A program made the translations under genes and the position numbers. Source: Cheilinus undulatus (taxonomy: Eukaryota; Chordata; Actinopteri; Labriformes; Labridae). Taken from it: DNA of 64,000 bases. The first letter of the stretch is position 1. Every line of letters starts with the position of its first letter. Positions 23,701 to 34,100 of this stretch are shown here, piece by piece. The DNA is taken from the NCBI RefSeq assembly GCF_018320785.1, contig NC_054886.1:30453732-30517731 (forward strand). Reading direction: 5' to 3'. The notes under the pieces were generated by a model that saw nothing but the letters and a program-made list of their open reading frames with translations, was not told the origin of the DNA and did no database searches.

Positions 23701-25268
23701 GTTCCATGTTAACATAGTAGCCTTCTTTGATATCACCTTCACTATTCTTGCATCCATTGAACTTGTGAGTTTTTGGAGTTTCCGCTTGAATTTCTTTGCA
23801 GGATGTCAGAATATCCTCCCAGAGCTGCTGTTTTGAAGTGAACTGCCTCCACCCTCAGAGATCTTTAGCTTGAGGATGCTCCAAAGGTTCTCAACAGGGT
23901 TGAGGTCAGGGGAGGATGGGGGCCACACCACGAGTTTCTCTCCTTTTATGCCCATAGCAGCCAATGACACAGAGGTATTCTTTGCAGCATGAGATGGAGC
24001 ATTGTCATGCATGAAGAAACTTTTGCTAGGGAAGGCATGTTTCTTCTTTTTTGTACCATGGAAGAAAGTGGTCAGTCAGAAACTCTCTATGCTTTGCCAA
24101 GCTAATTTTCTCACCTACCAGCTCTCTCCTCATGATACCGGCCCAAACATGACTCCGCCCCCTCCTTGCTGATGTCACAGCCTTGTTGGGACATGGTGGC
24201 CATCCACCAACCATCCACTACTCCTCCATCTGGACCATCCAGGGTTGCACGGCACTCATCAGTCAACAAGACTGTCTGAAAATGAGTCTTCATGTATTTC
24301 TGGGCCCACTGCAACCGTTGTCCAAGGCATTACACTATTTGACACTTTTCAGCAGCAGAGAGATCCTGTTTCTTTCCTATATTGCTGAAACCTGTGGCCT
24401 GCTTAATAATGTGAAACATGTGGAACAGTGCATTTTGAAGTTTTTATTAAAAATAAATAAATAATAGCTGTCATTATGAAGTTTGTTCAAAAACATTTGA
24501 ATTATGCTCTAATGGCTGATGACTTGAAAATTACTGTGACTGTCATTTGCATTAATTTTTAGGAAAATAAGAGAAAATGTCATTTGTTTGATAATGTGGA
24601 AAGCGGTGTATGCTCAGCGAAAGGCAGGGGAATCCCAGAACAGCCACACTGCCGTGGTCCTGACTGAAATGAGCATTTAAAGCCCAGTTCTTCAAGTATG
24701 AGCTTTTGTAATACAGAAAATTTGCCACATTTCTACCATAAGTGATAGGGGCCGACTCAGAATGATCCTGATTACCTCAGCATCAGCCCAAGTCATTGTT
24801 GTATCAACATAAAGGAAGCAGCGCTCGTTGAAACGGGTCCAACCACTCTGACAACCTGCTTCTCTCTCTGTAGTGACAGTATACCCTTCACCTGCAACCA
24901 AATTCAGAAAAAAAATTAACAGGTGAAGCACCCAACCTGGACCACAGTGATACAGAAAAGTATGTAAAGCTTATGCAACATGATCTTTGGGCTTTCATGC
25001 ATCAGTAAACACAGAAAAAACAAGGTCGAGGATACTTGAAACTGAAGAAACACTAACTCACCCTCTGGAGCACATGGTAATGCTTGATCTGCTTCTAAAA
25101 CAGCTGAAAGATTCAACACAAATTCATTGACTCCTGTCATCTGCTGTTTTACTCTGCTCACATAGTAATCTCATGGCATCACTGTGTCATTCTTTATATT
25201 TCCTGATAATACTCACCAGCTTTGGCCATCATGGCACAAGTCAGAAACAACACGATGAGCATCTTCAT
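20721..25268 (-). CDS. Secreted C-type lectin, ladderlectin / lactose-binding-lectin-like, copy D
   Basis: An intact gene with six exons: 25217-25268 (signal peptide MKMLIVLFLTCAMMAKA), 25062-25103 (propeptide AVLEADQALPCAPE), 24776-24891, 22198-22332, 21997-22105 and 20721-20788. All borders are GT/AG, phases agree, total 522 nt (173 aa), a usual size for this group. The lectin domain opens with CQSGWTRFNERCF, then RNCQSRGGNLASVHSF, AWLGGSDAQQ, WLWSDGSPFMFNYW, the GQPDNRARAHC sugar-site segment and FVCARKL before TGA. QPD suggests galactose-type binding (family knowledge; not proven for this protein). It has a single propeptide exon, fewer than B or C, with an extra cysteine in it. Introns hold a piggyBac-like element (20903-21879) and Tc1-like insertions (22463-24610). 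No clear TATA box was seen at the position used in copies B and C. Confidence 0.87.
20903..21879. mobile_element. Non-autonomous piggyBac-like element with TTAA target duplication
   Basis: TTAA occurs at 20899-20902 and 21880-21883. The inner ends are CCCTCGGATCCTAC (left) and, read inward from the right, CCCTCGCTCTCTTG. The TTAACCCT start is the piggyBac pattern. Inside, a block with CTTTCTGCATGTCCGTTTTC is duplicated at about 21455-21500 and 21810-21860. There is no transposase ORF. It lies in the last intron of lectin D. Confidence 0.75.
22463..23130 (+). mobile_element. Degenerate Tc1-like element, 5' part with helix-turn-helix region
   Basis: It begins CCCAGTTCCAAAAAAGTTGG. A reading frame at 22628-22933 encodes a helix-turn-helix stretch (TAKTLNIPPSTVYKIIKRF then RESGEISVSKGQG), typical of Tc1/mariner transposase N-termini. 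The remainder up to AATGGAAAACTGTTCTGTGG is frameshifted. The same family is seen at 40385-40815, 55995-57765 and 62700-63980. It lies in a lectin D intron. Confidence 0.75.
23142..23350. repeat. Inverted copy of the repeat at 275-480
   Basis: The phrase CCTGCTCTGCTCTGGGGTTT is the reverse complement of sequence at about 307-326, and the match continues through CCACCCCACCTCC. It sits between two Tc1-like elements. Confidence 0.65.
23380..24610 (-). mobile_element. Decayed Tc1/mariner transposon with about 190-bp terminal inverted repeats
   Basis: The segment 23385-23575 and the segment 24400-24610 are imperfect inverted copies (shared phrase TTCAAATGTTTTTGAACAAA). Between them, on the minus strand, are pieces of a DDE transposase: TVLLTDECRATLDGPDG (about 24220-24280), then MHDNAPSHAA and WPPSSPDLNPVENLWSI (23860-24012), which carry the second and third catalytic-motif neighbourhoods. 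The pieces are in different frames with stops, so it is inactive. The long inverted repeats are unusual for plain Tc1 and fit the subgroup with long ends. Confidence 0.8.
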
Positions 25269-25429
25269 GGCGGTGAGGTGGCTGAGGCGTCAAAATGATG
25301 AATGGGTTTTAATGCCTTCTGTCTTTTAGCGTCTGCTGAGATACCGAGCAGGTCTGCTCTAATTAACGGTTATTAACCTTCGTTATTTGTTTTGAACAAA
25401 TGCCCAAAAACCTTATCAGGTTCAATGCA

Positions 25430-25925
25430 CCAATAGGTACAATGTCCACGCTGTGATCTGTGCTCTCAAAGGCTTTCAACAACATTTTGTAGCATTTCTG
25501 TGGTGATTTGTGCCCATTCATACTGTTAAGCATTTATGAGGTCAGGCATTGATGTTGGACGAGAAAGCCTGGCTCACAATCTCTGTTCCAGTTGATCCCA
25601 AAGGTGCTCGATGGGGTTGAGGTCAGGGTTCTGTGCGGGCCAGTCAAGTTCTACCACACCAAACTCATCAAACCATGTCTTTATAGTCCTCCTTTGTGCA
25701 CTGGGCTACAGTCATGCTGAAATAGAAAAGAGCCTTCCCCAAACTGTTGCCACAAAGTTGGACGCAGAGCATTGTCCTAAATGTCTTGGTATGCAGAAGC
25801 ACTAAGACTGGCCTTCATTGGAGATAAGGGGCCTAAGCTAAACCCTGAAAAACAGCCCAATACCGTTATCCCTCCTCCACCATACTTCACAGTTGGAACA
25901 TTGCCATCAAGCTGGTAATGTTTTC
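25430..25925 (-). mobile_element. Tc1-like transposase remnant (antisense)
   Basis: Phrases such as GGTTGAGGTCAGGGTTCTGT and CAGTCATGCTGAAATAGAAA are typical of antisense transposase-region remnants that are very common in fish. No intact frame or ends were found, so class assignment rests on remembered family sequence. Confidence 0.45.
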
Positions 25926-25944
25926 CAGCATCCTCCAAACTCAG

Positions 25945-26325
25945 GAACATTTTAGTCTAGTTTTAGACCATAAAAGTCTTTACACTTTAGTCTGAACTTT
26001 TAGTCCAAGCATTTATTCTCTTTCCTAAATCAGGTACCAAATCATGGTAGTGTGTTCTCTGCACCCTGCCAAACCTGGGGTCCCTGCTTTCTACAGCTGC
26101 ATTGTATTTTACCCACAGTGAACACGTCATGGATTTTAGATGTCAGACGAAAACTACATTACATTTTAGTCTAGTTTTAGTGATCTTGATGAAAATTAAA
26201 CTTTATATTTGTCAGTTTTAGTTACCAAAGATCTATTTTTGTTAGTCTTAGTCTAGCCTTTCTCATGAAAAAAGGCTGTCGATGAACATTTTTAGTCAGA
26301 GTTTTAGTTGACGAAAACACTGGAC
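25945..26325. repeat. TTTTAGTC-rich dispersed repeat, copy 2
   Basis: Same order of shared blocks as 1945-2460, including CCAAACCTGGGGTCCCTGCT and repeated TTTTAGTCTAGTTTTAG. Confidence 0.75.
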
Positions 26326-26470
26326 TGCATGGATAAATGATTGATTTTATACACATGTGACTCACACACCTAGATCCAAAAATAAACAGGTGCATCCAAA
26401 CACTTTCGCCCATATAGTGTACATCTCACATCAACCTGGGCAAATGCCAAGGGGGGTGATTGGACTAAAT

Positions 26471-26958
26471 CAGGGGTGTCCAAAGTATGGCCAAATGTGG
26501 CCCATTTTGATTGGTCCACAGTAAATTCTAGATATAAAATGAAATATGGCCCTCATTACAACATGAAGCTTGTGCTTAACTGTATTATTCTTCTTGTTTT
26601 CAGCACAAGGCAGTGCTACCATGTTAAATCTGTAAACAAACATTTTGACAAGATATCGTGATTAATAACATCCTGATGGATTATCACAGCAAATAGCAGC
26701 ACCGTTAACTTTTCAGGGACAGAGCCAGTGGTAGCCAGGTCCAAACTGGACCCCCTGAAAAATACTGAAAATGACTATTTGCCCTGTCAGCCCTTAGCTA
26801 GCCGTTTCGGCATACTCAATTGCTAAGCTTGTATTAGCATAATTTGATTCATTTTACTACTTTTTACTAATCCTCATGCCAAGGAATATGAAAGTGGCCT
26901 CACCATCCTTTTATATTTTTGTATGTGGCCCTCTGTGGAAAAAGTTTGGACACCCCTG
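26471..26958. mobile_element. Short non-autonomous hAT element (488 bp)
   Basis: Perfect 8-bp target duplications GACTAAAT lie at 26463-26470 and 26959-26966. The termini are CAGGGGTGTCCAAAGT and, read inward from the right, CAGGGGTGTCCAAACT. There is no coding capacity. Ends of this type are common in vertebrate hAT-derived elements. Confidence 0.9.
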
Positions 26959-27146
26959 GACTAAATGTTCGTCTGTTCCTTTCATTATGGGCCAATCAGA
27001 GCAATCAAAAATAAGACGTCGTGGGCACACCAGGCTCCAGAGGGAACTAGCTACAGTAGCTGCTATGGTTGCTAACTATTACTAGTGCTAGTTGGTGAAA
27101 CAAACTCATGCCAAAGCCGGTCAGTTAAAGACCGGCCTGCCTACAG

Positions 27147-27240
27147 CAGGGGTGACAAACTCATCAAGTCAGGGGGCCAGATTTGCTCTAATGGGATGTC
27201 CTGAGGGACAGACTATTTGTTAGCAACGTCACCACCACCA
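27147..27240. repeat. hAT-like terminus, partner end not found
   Basis: CAGGGGTGACAAACTCATCA followed by GGGGGCCAGATTT resembles one end of a hAT-type element. I could not locate the opposite end. Confidence 0.4.
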
Positions 27241-28022
27241 AACACTTATAAATACACTGCTGATGAATCACAACTTTAACTTAGTGTTATAAACATATAC
27301 CATTTAATTAACCCCTAATTAAAGTGGGTATTTGCTGTTTTTCTCCCGTTTTTATCCATACCACATTATTGTTTGTTTAAATAGTCAGGATGTATTCTTT
27401 TATCTGTAAATGAACTGACACCAGAACTGTGAATTTCATGTTTATTTATTTATGTAACAGAGACAAAACAGAGCAAGCTGTACAGAAAAAAACATATAAG
27501 ACCTCTGTTTAAAGAAATAGTAAGAAATTATCTTGTAAAAACTGGGCTTGTACCAATACAGAACTGGATGATTTCAGTAACAGAAACCATTTCTGATATT
27601 TTTTTCTTTAAAAATCTGGAGCCTTAATGATATCTTTCTATTGAATATCGCTCTAAATCTCTGCTTTTATTACATTAACTATAGAGAAACTGAGAGAAGA
27701 TGGCATTAGATTCAAAACAAAAGGAAATCATAGTAGAATCAAATAGATTTATTATGAATCTAAGAAACAGTCAAAAAATCGAGGATTTGATACTTTTGTT
27801 AAACCATAAAGAATACAAACTGTTTTTAAAATGGCTAATAAAACTAAAGTTATCAACATTTAATCTGAATGCTTTACATGTCTAAGATGAGTCACAACCT
27901 CATTTGTATGAGAAGCTTTTGAGTGAGAGCATCTTTCAAAAGGTGCTACATGGATTCCAAACAAAAATATTTGATCAGAAAGATTGTTTGCAGCAGATCC
28001 ACCGTCAGTCTAACCTGACATG

Positions 28023-28053
28023 CCAGATGGATGTGTGAAACACATCCATCTGG
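28023..28053. repeat. Perfect 14-bp hairpin
   Basis: CCAGATGGATGTGT (28023-28036) and its exact reverse complement (28040-28053) are separated by GAA. It lies in the intergenic region between lectin D and the znf638-like gene. Function unknown. Confidence 0.8.
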
Positions 28054-28250
28054 GAAGGCTTCAATAGTAATTGTTTGAGAAAAGGCAGAGGCTTTGAAAA
28101 AACTCGGAGTGTGATTGGATGACTGTTCTGTCTGTAACATCTCTACGGGCCTATAAGAGCAACAAAACACGTGACGTAGCCTCTATCGAGCTGCCGTGCG
28201 CAGCTACCGAGGAATAATGAGAAACATGGCGACCACAGACATGTAAGTAC

Positions 28251-28376
28251 TCAACTTTTGCTGTTTTTGAACAGAAAACAACTCACTGCTGTTCTTTGTT
28301 CTTCCTTTAAAGAATTGTTGTCAAGTTCTGATAAAACTGACGCTTTAGCAGCATCCACCCTAAGCTCTTCTGCCAT
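28251..28376 (-). other. Short ORF with weak helicase-like N-terminus
   Basis: A 41-codon minus-strand ORF begins MAEELRVDAA and contains SLKEEQRTAVSC, which resembles the segment before the Walker A motif of RecQ-like helicases found in fish repeats. It ends in a stop with no Walker A motif, and no continuation with splice sites was found. On the opposite strand a short ATG GCG ACC ACA reading frame (28216-28242) ends at a GTAAGT donor-like site, so this may be a CpG-containing promoter region or a repeat fragment. Function is not claimed. Confidence 0.25.
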
Positions 28377-28399
28377 AATTGCGCAGGCATCTTGCTGCT

Positions 28400-30880
28400 G
28401 TTTGTTAACGTCACTACTCTGCTGCACCTGAAAGTACTGCCCTTCGTCGCTGATTGATCATGTCACTTTCTAACCGGGCCCAAACGGTTCAGATGGGAGC
28501 TTAACAACATGGATTCACCAGTGAAAAACAAGGAAACAGGCGTATCCATCCGCTTTGCAAGGTTACCGTCAGTCACCTTGATACCTGATCTTATGTCTTT
28601 TCTTGAAAGCGTCAATATGACAAAGTTGAAGTGTCTCGTACTCCTAACAATACTTGAAACCATCCATTTCACTCTTGGTGAATGTATTGTTGAAGCTGCA
28701 AGAGGAATACAGGCAAAGAATCACTGTGGACCAAGCTTGCAAAGCACGTTGAACAAGTATTCCTTACATTTCTGTCATTTCAGGCTCTTAAAGATGGTTA
28801 AAATCTTACGAGTATGGCCGATAAGATTGTTTGTAATCACGTGATCCAGAATTCCCATTGGGGAATAGCCATTATGAATGAATGGGAACAGAGGAAATTT
28901 TAAAGGTCTACATGGACACGTACGCTGCAATTATCAGACAATTTCAACATATCTTGAATGTGATCATCTAGCCAGATAAAGGGAAACAAGAGCATCGAGG
29001 CTTGTACTGAGAAGAGGCTCACTGAGCCATTTAGCTTATAATTGAAACTGTGATGTACTATTAACCGTATAAGCCTTGTGAGGTGAGCGGCCAAGTGATG
29101 GTGTAGTTTTCACGAATGATCCTGAGCTACGAGACCCTTTACGTTAGCCACGGTAGCTAGCTCCTGTTTGAGTGCCAGTGCCCTTTCCTCCATCCTTTGC
29201 CGTCCTCTAATCCACATTTAAAAAGCTGAACTGGTATCTCATGAAGAGCCATTTAGGAGCCAAACAACCAGCTCTACAGAGCTTAACCAAATGGTCTGGA
29301 AAGAGATGGGTGTCCCATCACAATGGAGGGACATCCGCTTTGTGGAAAAGGACCATACATAAGCGTTGTGCGGCACCGCTGGTCCTGGCTTTTATCCGTG
29401 TCTTCTTTTTCTGAGGGGTTTGTTTTTTGCACTCTGAATGCTTGGCATAGTCCAGCATTCTGGTAGTGTTTCTCCATGTAGAAATCCCCTCTCGCCCCCC
29501 AACAGGAATTCTCCACTGCTTCTTGACGTCATCTGCAAAGAACCTTTATTCCAAAAACCTACAATCTCTTGAACACTTTGCTCTTTTCTTTTCAAACTTT
29601 GAGATGCGATCCTGCTACATTTGTGAGTGCTTACGGAGTTACTAAAACCTCGGACATCTTTTATCAAGGAAAACTCGTGTATGTGAGGATTTAATACTAA
29701 TCAGTTAGGGTCCAAATCTTGACATTTTTGCTCAAGTTTTAAAACTCTAAATTTTGTGTTGAAATGTGCCAAGTGACTGCAGTTTATTAACTTCACTAGT
29801 AGCAGCCAACAGCCAAAAATCAGACTCCGCCAATCAGAGGCACTTCTGTGACACTCAAGGATTGTGGGTAATGTAGTGCTGTCGCCTGAGATCACGAATA
29901 AACCGTTTTTTTCTTAAACCAGGTCAATAATATACTTGTGTGTGTCTTCTAAAAGACCATTTACCTTCCTTCTCTGAACAGTCTTTTGTTAACTTCACTT
30001 CTACCCGCAGTGCTGGATCGAACGTGGAAGTTTCGCACATAAAGGCGATATCAGCCAATTGCTGTGACACTCTAGGATCTTCGACGAAGTAGCGCTGTTG
30101 ACCGCAACCGCAGATAAACCACGTGAACTAGCAACCTATATATCTTTGATACACCTTTGTTACCCAATTTTAACATTTCCAGGCAGTTTTGGGTGTCCAG
30201 GAGGTTACTTTTTATTGCTGAAGTATTGATTTAGGTATCAATATGGTTTGATTTTAGCTAGTATCTTATTGAAATTCAGGACAGCCAGCCAATTTTATTA
30301 TCTGTTTTTCTTCTGAAGGTGTGCAGATCATGCAAGTTTCTGCAAAGTTGCACAATTTTCACAGTGAAATCGTTACCACAGATGGCAGATTTGTGGTCTT
30401 ACAATTGCAACCGAGTCGTCTAGTGTGTGCATTCAGAGGATTATATGATAATGATAAAAAACATTTGAATCTGTTGAATGTCTTGTCTGTGGCCAGCCCT
30501 TAATTTGGTGCTGAAGACACTCTCGGCATAGAAAACTCCACTCATTTCCAGTTCATTGAATAAAAAATGGAAACACATTCATCTATTGACTCTTCCCATA
30601 GCTGCATAGTATTACTTTTCAAATATAGTTATAATTTGTTTCGATAAATTAAATGAATCATGTAGCACCTTTAAAAAGGTCTCAACTCTTCATGACACAC
30701 CCAGTTTGTTTGTTTTCTCCAAAACCGATGCAACAAAAGTGTGCAATTACAGAGCAGAACAAGGCACAAAAACTGCGGAAGGGAATCCCACTGGTTTGGT
30801 GTTTTTTTATGCAAATGACATTACACAGCTTCATCTTTTACACATTTCATTAAAAAGGTTTGGATACCAGTTGAGGATTT
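28400..30880. other. Intergenic, no supported gene; contains 3' UTR of the znf638-like gene at its right end
   Basis: ORFs here (for example 28509-28844) have no domain and no splice context. A partly repeated block (about 29820-29910 and 30045-30125, both with AGCCAAT or GCCAATC, TGTGACACTC and GATAAACC or AATAAACC) suggests an old duplication. Minus-strand AATAAA signals occur at about 30208-30213 and 30294-30300, roughly 590-680 bases past the stop at 30886; either could end the transcript. Confidence 0.4.
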
Positions 30881-30885
30881 TATGA

Positions 30886-31157
30886 TCACTCAGAAAAGGA
30901 GCCTTGACTCGGTGTTGAACTTCTTGATTTCTGCTGAAGCTCCTGGTAATGTTTCTACAAAAGAAGAGAGAGAACACAAGCTAGGTAAGGCTGAGTGTGT
31001 TTTTGAGTAGTGTTTCTGAAATTTGTGTGTGTGTTTTGTACCTGAAGCTTGTTGAAGTGTTTTTGGCTGCTGCAGTGGAGCTCCTTGGCCGTGTTTTCAT
31101 TTTTATAGAAAACAGAGCACAGGCTGCAGAAATAACCAGGGACAACAAACTCCTTAC
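30886..31157 (-). other. znf638: znf638-like: matrin-type zinc finger and C-terminus (exons 31042-31157, 30886-30954)
   Basis: Exon 31042-31157 encodes GKEFVVPGYFCSLCSVFYKN followed by a helix ending in HCSSQKHFNKLQ: two cysteines three residues apart and two histidines in the spacing of the matrin U1-like C2H2 finger, which binds nucleic acid. The final exon adds KHYQELQQKSRSS and ends TGA at 30886-30888. This is where ZNF638 and matrin 3 carry the same finger. Confidence 0.85.
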
Positions 31158-34100
31158 CTGTTAAAGATAAAACAGTTAGAGTTAAACAGCTGAGACAAAT
31201 TTGATTAAAATTGTTGATCCATTTTCAATCAATTGCGACTCACCGAGAGGATTGTTGGGTTTGAATTCTGGCAGTTTGAAGTCTGAAGGAACAGAAGGAG
31301 ACTGAGATCGAGATCGCTTTGCTTCAGGTCCATCATGCTCCCTCCGTTGTTTACTCACAACTGAACAAGAAAGAGAGAAGTCACTCAGTTAGGTATCGCT
31401 TCTTTCTTTTGATCAATGTGTTACTGAGCAAATCTAGAAAAATCCCTTCTTTAAAATAAACTGCTTTTCTTTGTTTTCTCAAAGGGACCCTGCATAATGA
31501 TGAATGTTTCTTTATAATCCTCTTTTGTGTGTTTGTTATAAAAGAAACGCTGGATCTCTGAGAAATTTTGGGATACCATTGTTGTGCAATACACTCTAGG
31601 GAAGGGTGTCAAATGTTGCTATTGCCCTCTTTCTCTCAGTACCTTTCATATCTACTCTGCTCCTTTCTTCCTTCTCTTCTTCTCCTATCTCTGCAGAGGA
31701 CGCAACCTTGTTTGACTGGCTCGTTGCTTCAGCCTCTGCTGTCCTTTGGGCTTCCAGTTCACCTTCAGTTGTCAGTTTAGTTAAACTTTTGCTCAGCGAT
31801 GAGGAGGCTTCAAGTGAGGAGGGAGGAAGTTCATCAGTTTGTGCATTTTCTTCTTCGTTCTCCTCTTGTGTGCTTACATTATTCCCTCTGGTAGATTTTC
31901 TTACTGTTATCAAAGAAAATGAACAAGCTAAGTGAGTGGAAACAGTAAAAATGGTTAAAAAATAGAGTTGTTTTTCGATTCTCAGTGTGTGGAGATGAGG
32001 TTGTAGTTGTGTTTTTGTGTTACCAGGAGTCTGTCTGCCTTTCTTTTTAGGCCTGCCTTTAGTACGAGATGTTGACGTTTCCCCTTTCTCCTCATCTTTC
32101 ACCTCATCGACGATCACAAAGTTCATACTTTCCTCTGAAAGCAAAGAAAAAACAGATCAGCTTTACATTAGAAACATAACTCTAGGGTAGAAACATTTAT
32201 AAAACAGCTGAAAGCAGTGTGTTGAGCCTGCTGCGTCTTTCTTCTGCTGAAATTTCAACCAATCAACCTTGGTCAGATAAAATAACTCATGCACCGACAG
32301 ACTGAGGCTTATTCAACCCAACAAGTCACAAGTTCTTATATCATCCTCCTGGCAGTCTGAATCAATGGTTTTCAAACTTTTTTTTGCCCAAGGCACAGCA
32401 AAAATCAAGCTGAAGTCTCAAGGCACACCATATTTGCCTCTTTTACATGAGTTGCAACATGCCCCAACTGCATGCAATGTGGGAGAGCACCCCTAAAAAA
32501 TGTTTGGTTACAGAGTTGCCTGTTGTAGTATCCTGACGGACTCTGATGGAATGCAGCTCAAGGGCCCAAGGTTTATCCCCAGTCACCCTGTTCCTATTTT
32601 CCTCTCTGTTGTTCACATTGAGATGGACAAGTAACAAGGAAAGAGGATGACAAGGCACCAGGAGTGTCCGGCCAGTAGATATTCTTAAGTTTCCTACACT
32701 TGTCTCACTCCCAGAACTTGTTAGCTTGTTTTACAAAGTGGAGATTGTGATGCATGGATATCATTTATGAAATGTTACGGTATGATTTGTGCTAACATTT
32801 TTACATCTGGAAAACAGTCAATTTACAGGGCAGAGAATTTTATATTTATCAGACTACAGATATGAGCATGCAATGCTACTTTACATGATACAATGCAATG
32901 CCTGATGCTTGCATGCAGTAAGGGCATTGGTTATAGTATCTTTAGTTGCTGCATAGTTGTAGTCATAATGTATAGTTAGACGAATTCCTGAGGCAAACCA
33001 TTTCAGAACCACAGGTCTAAATGAACTTAAAAATGAGCTCAAGCTTTTTGCTGCATGAAAATTAACCCATTTCACTCCATTAAGAGAAAAAAACAATGCA
33101 CTGTACAAAAAAGCTGTCTTAATTTGGCTAGAAAACAAAGCTTGGATGAAGATATGTCTCAATCAAAGTGCCGCCTAAAATTTTAGTCCTCTCACAAGTA
33201 AGACTTCTAAAGCCTTCAAGGGTCCAATTTGAGACTTTAAAGACTTTCATGGATCTGCGGAAACCCTGATTTGACCTTACTTTTTCAAACTGTTGGACCT
33301 TGGATGGAACAAAATGTGACTGAAGAAAGACAGGATGTAAAGAGGTCTGAAAAGTGCATCCTCACTGAAGCCCTGGGAGGTCATGCATCCATTTTCATAA
33401 GATAATATGTACTTGCATATCAGGCTTTTCCCCCAGTTTAGGTCTTGACCCACCAGTTTTGTACCACTGCTTTAGGTTGCATAGTCAGAAGAAATCTCAC
33501 CTGTGTCGTCATCATCATGTTTGCGTTTTGCAGATTTTAATGCTGTCTTTCCTTGCGCTTCTCTCTGCGGCTCCTCTTCATCATAGCAAGCTTCATCTAG
33601 AGTCACCAGAGTCTGAAAATCAACAAAAGAGATCTTTAAATACGTTTTTTCACAGGAAAGAAACTAAACTTTTGCACGTGTTTCCACCTGGATCTTTACC
33701 TCCTGGTTCAGGTCTTCAGCTGATTTGTCTTCCTGGTTTAGACGTTGGTCCTCCAGCTTGCTTTCTTCATCCTGTCCCTCTGCCTCATCTTCTACAAACT
33801 CATCCAAAGTGACGAGCGTTTGCGCCTCTCCTTCAGCTGCCTCCTCTTCCAACTCTTGTCCCTCAGGCACCTTTTCATCCTTGGCCTCATCTGCCCCCAC
33901 CTCATCCAGAGTCACCAGCTCTTGGGAATCAACCTCCCCCTTCTCCTCTTCCCTTCCCCTTTTCTTCCCCCTTCTACTCCCTCCATCATCCTCTCCTCCT
34001 TTACTGCTGTTGCTCCGGCTCCTTCGCTCCCTTTCTCTTGTGCTCCTTACTTCCTGTTTAATGGCGAGCTGCTTCTCTTTAGCAGCTTGTCGCTTCCTCA

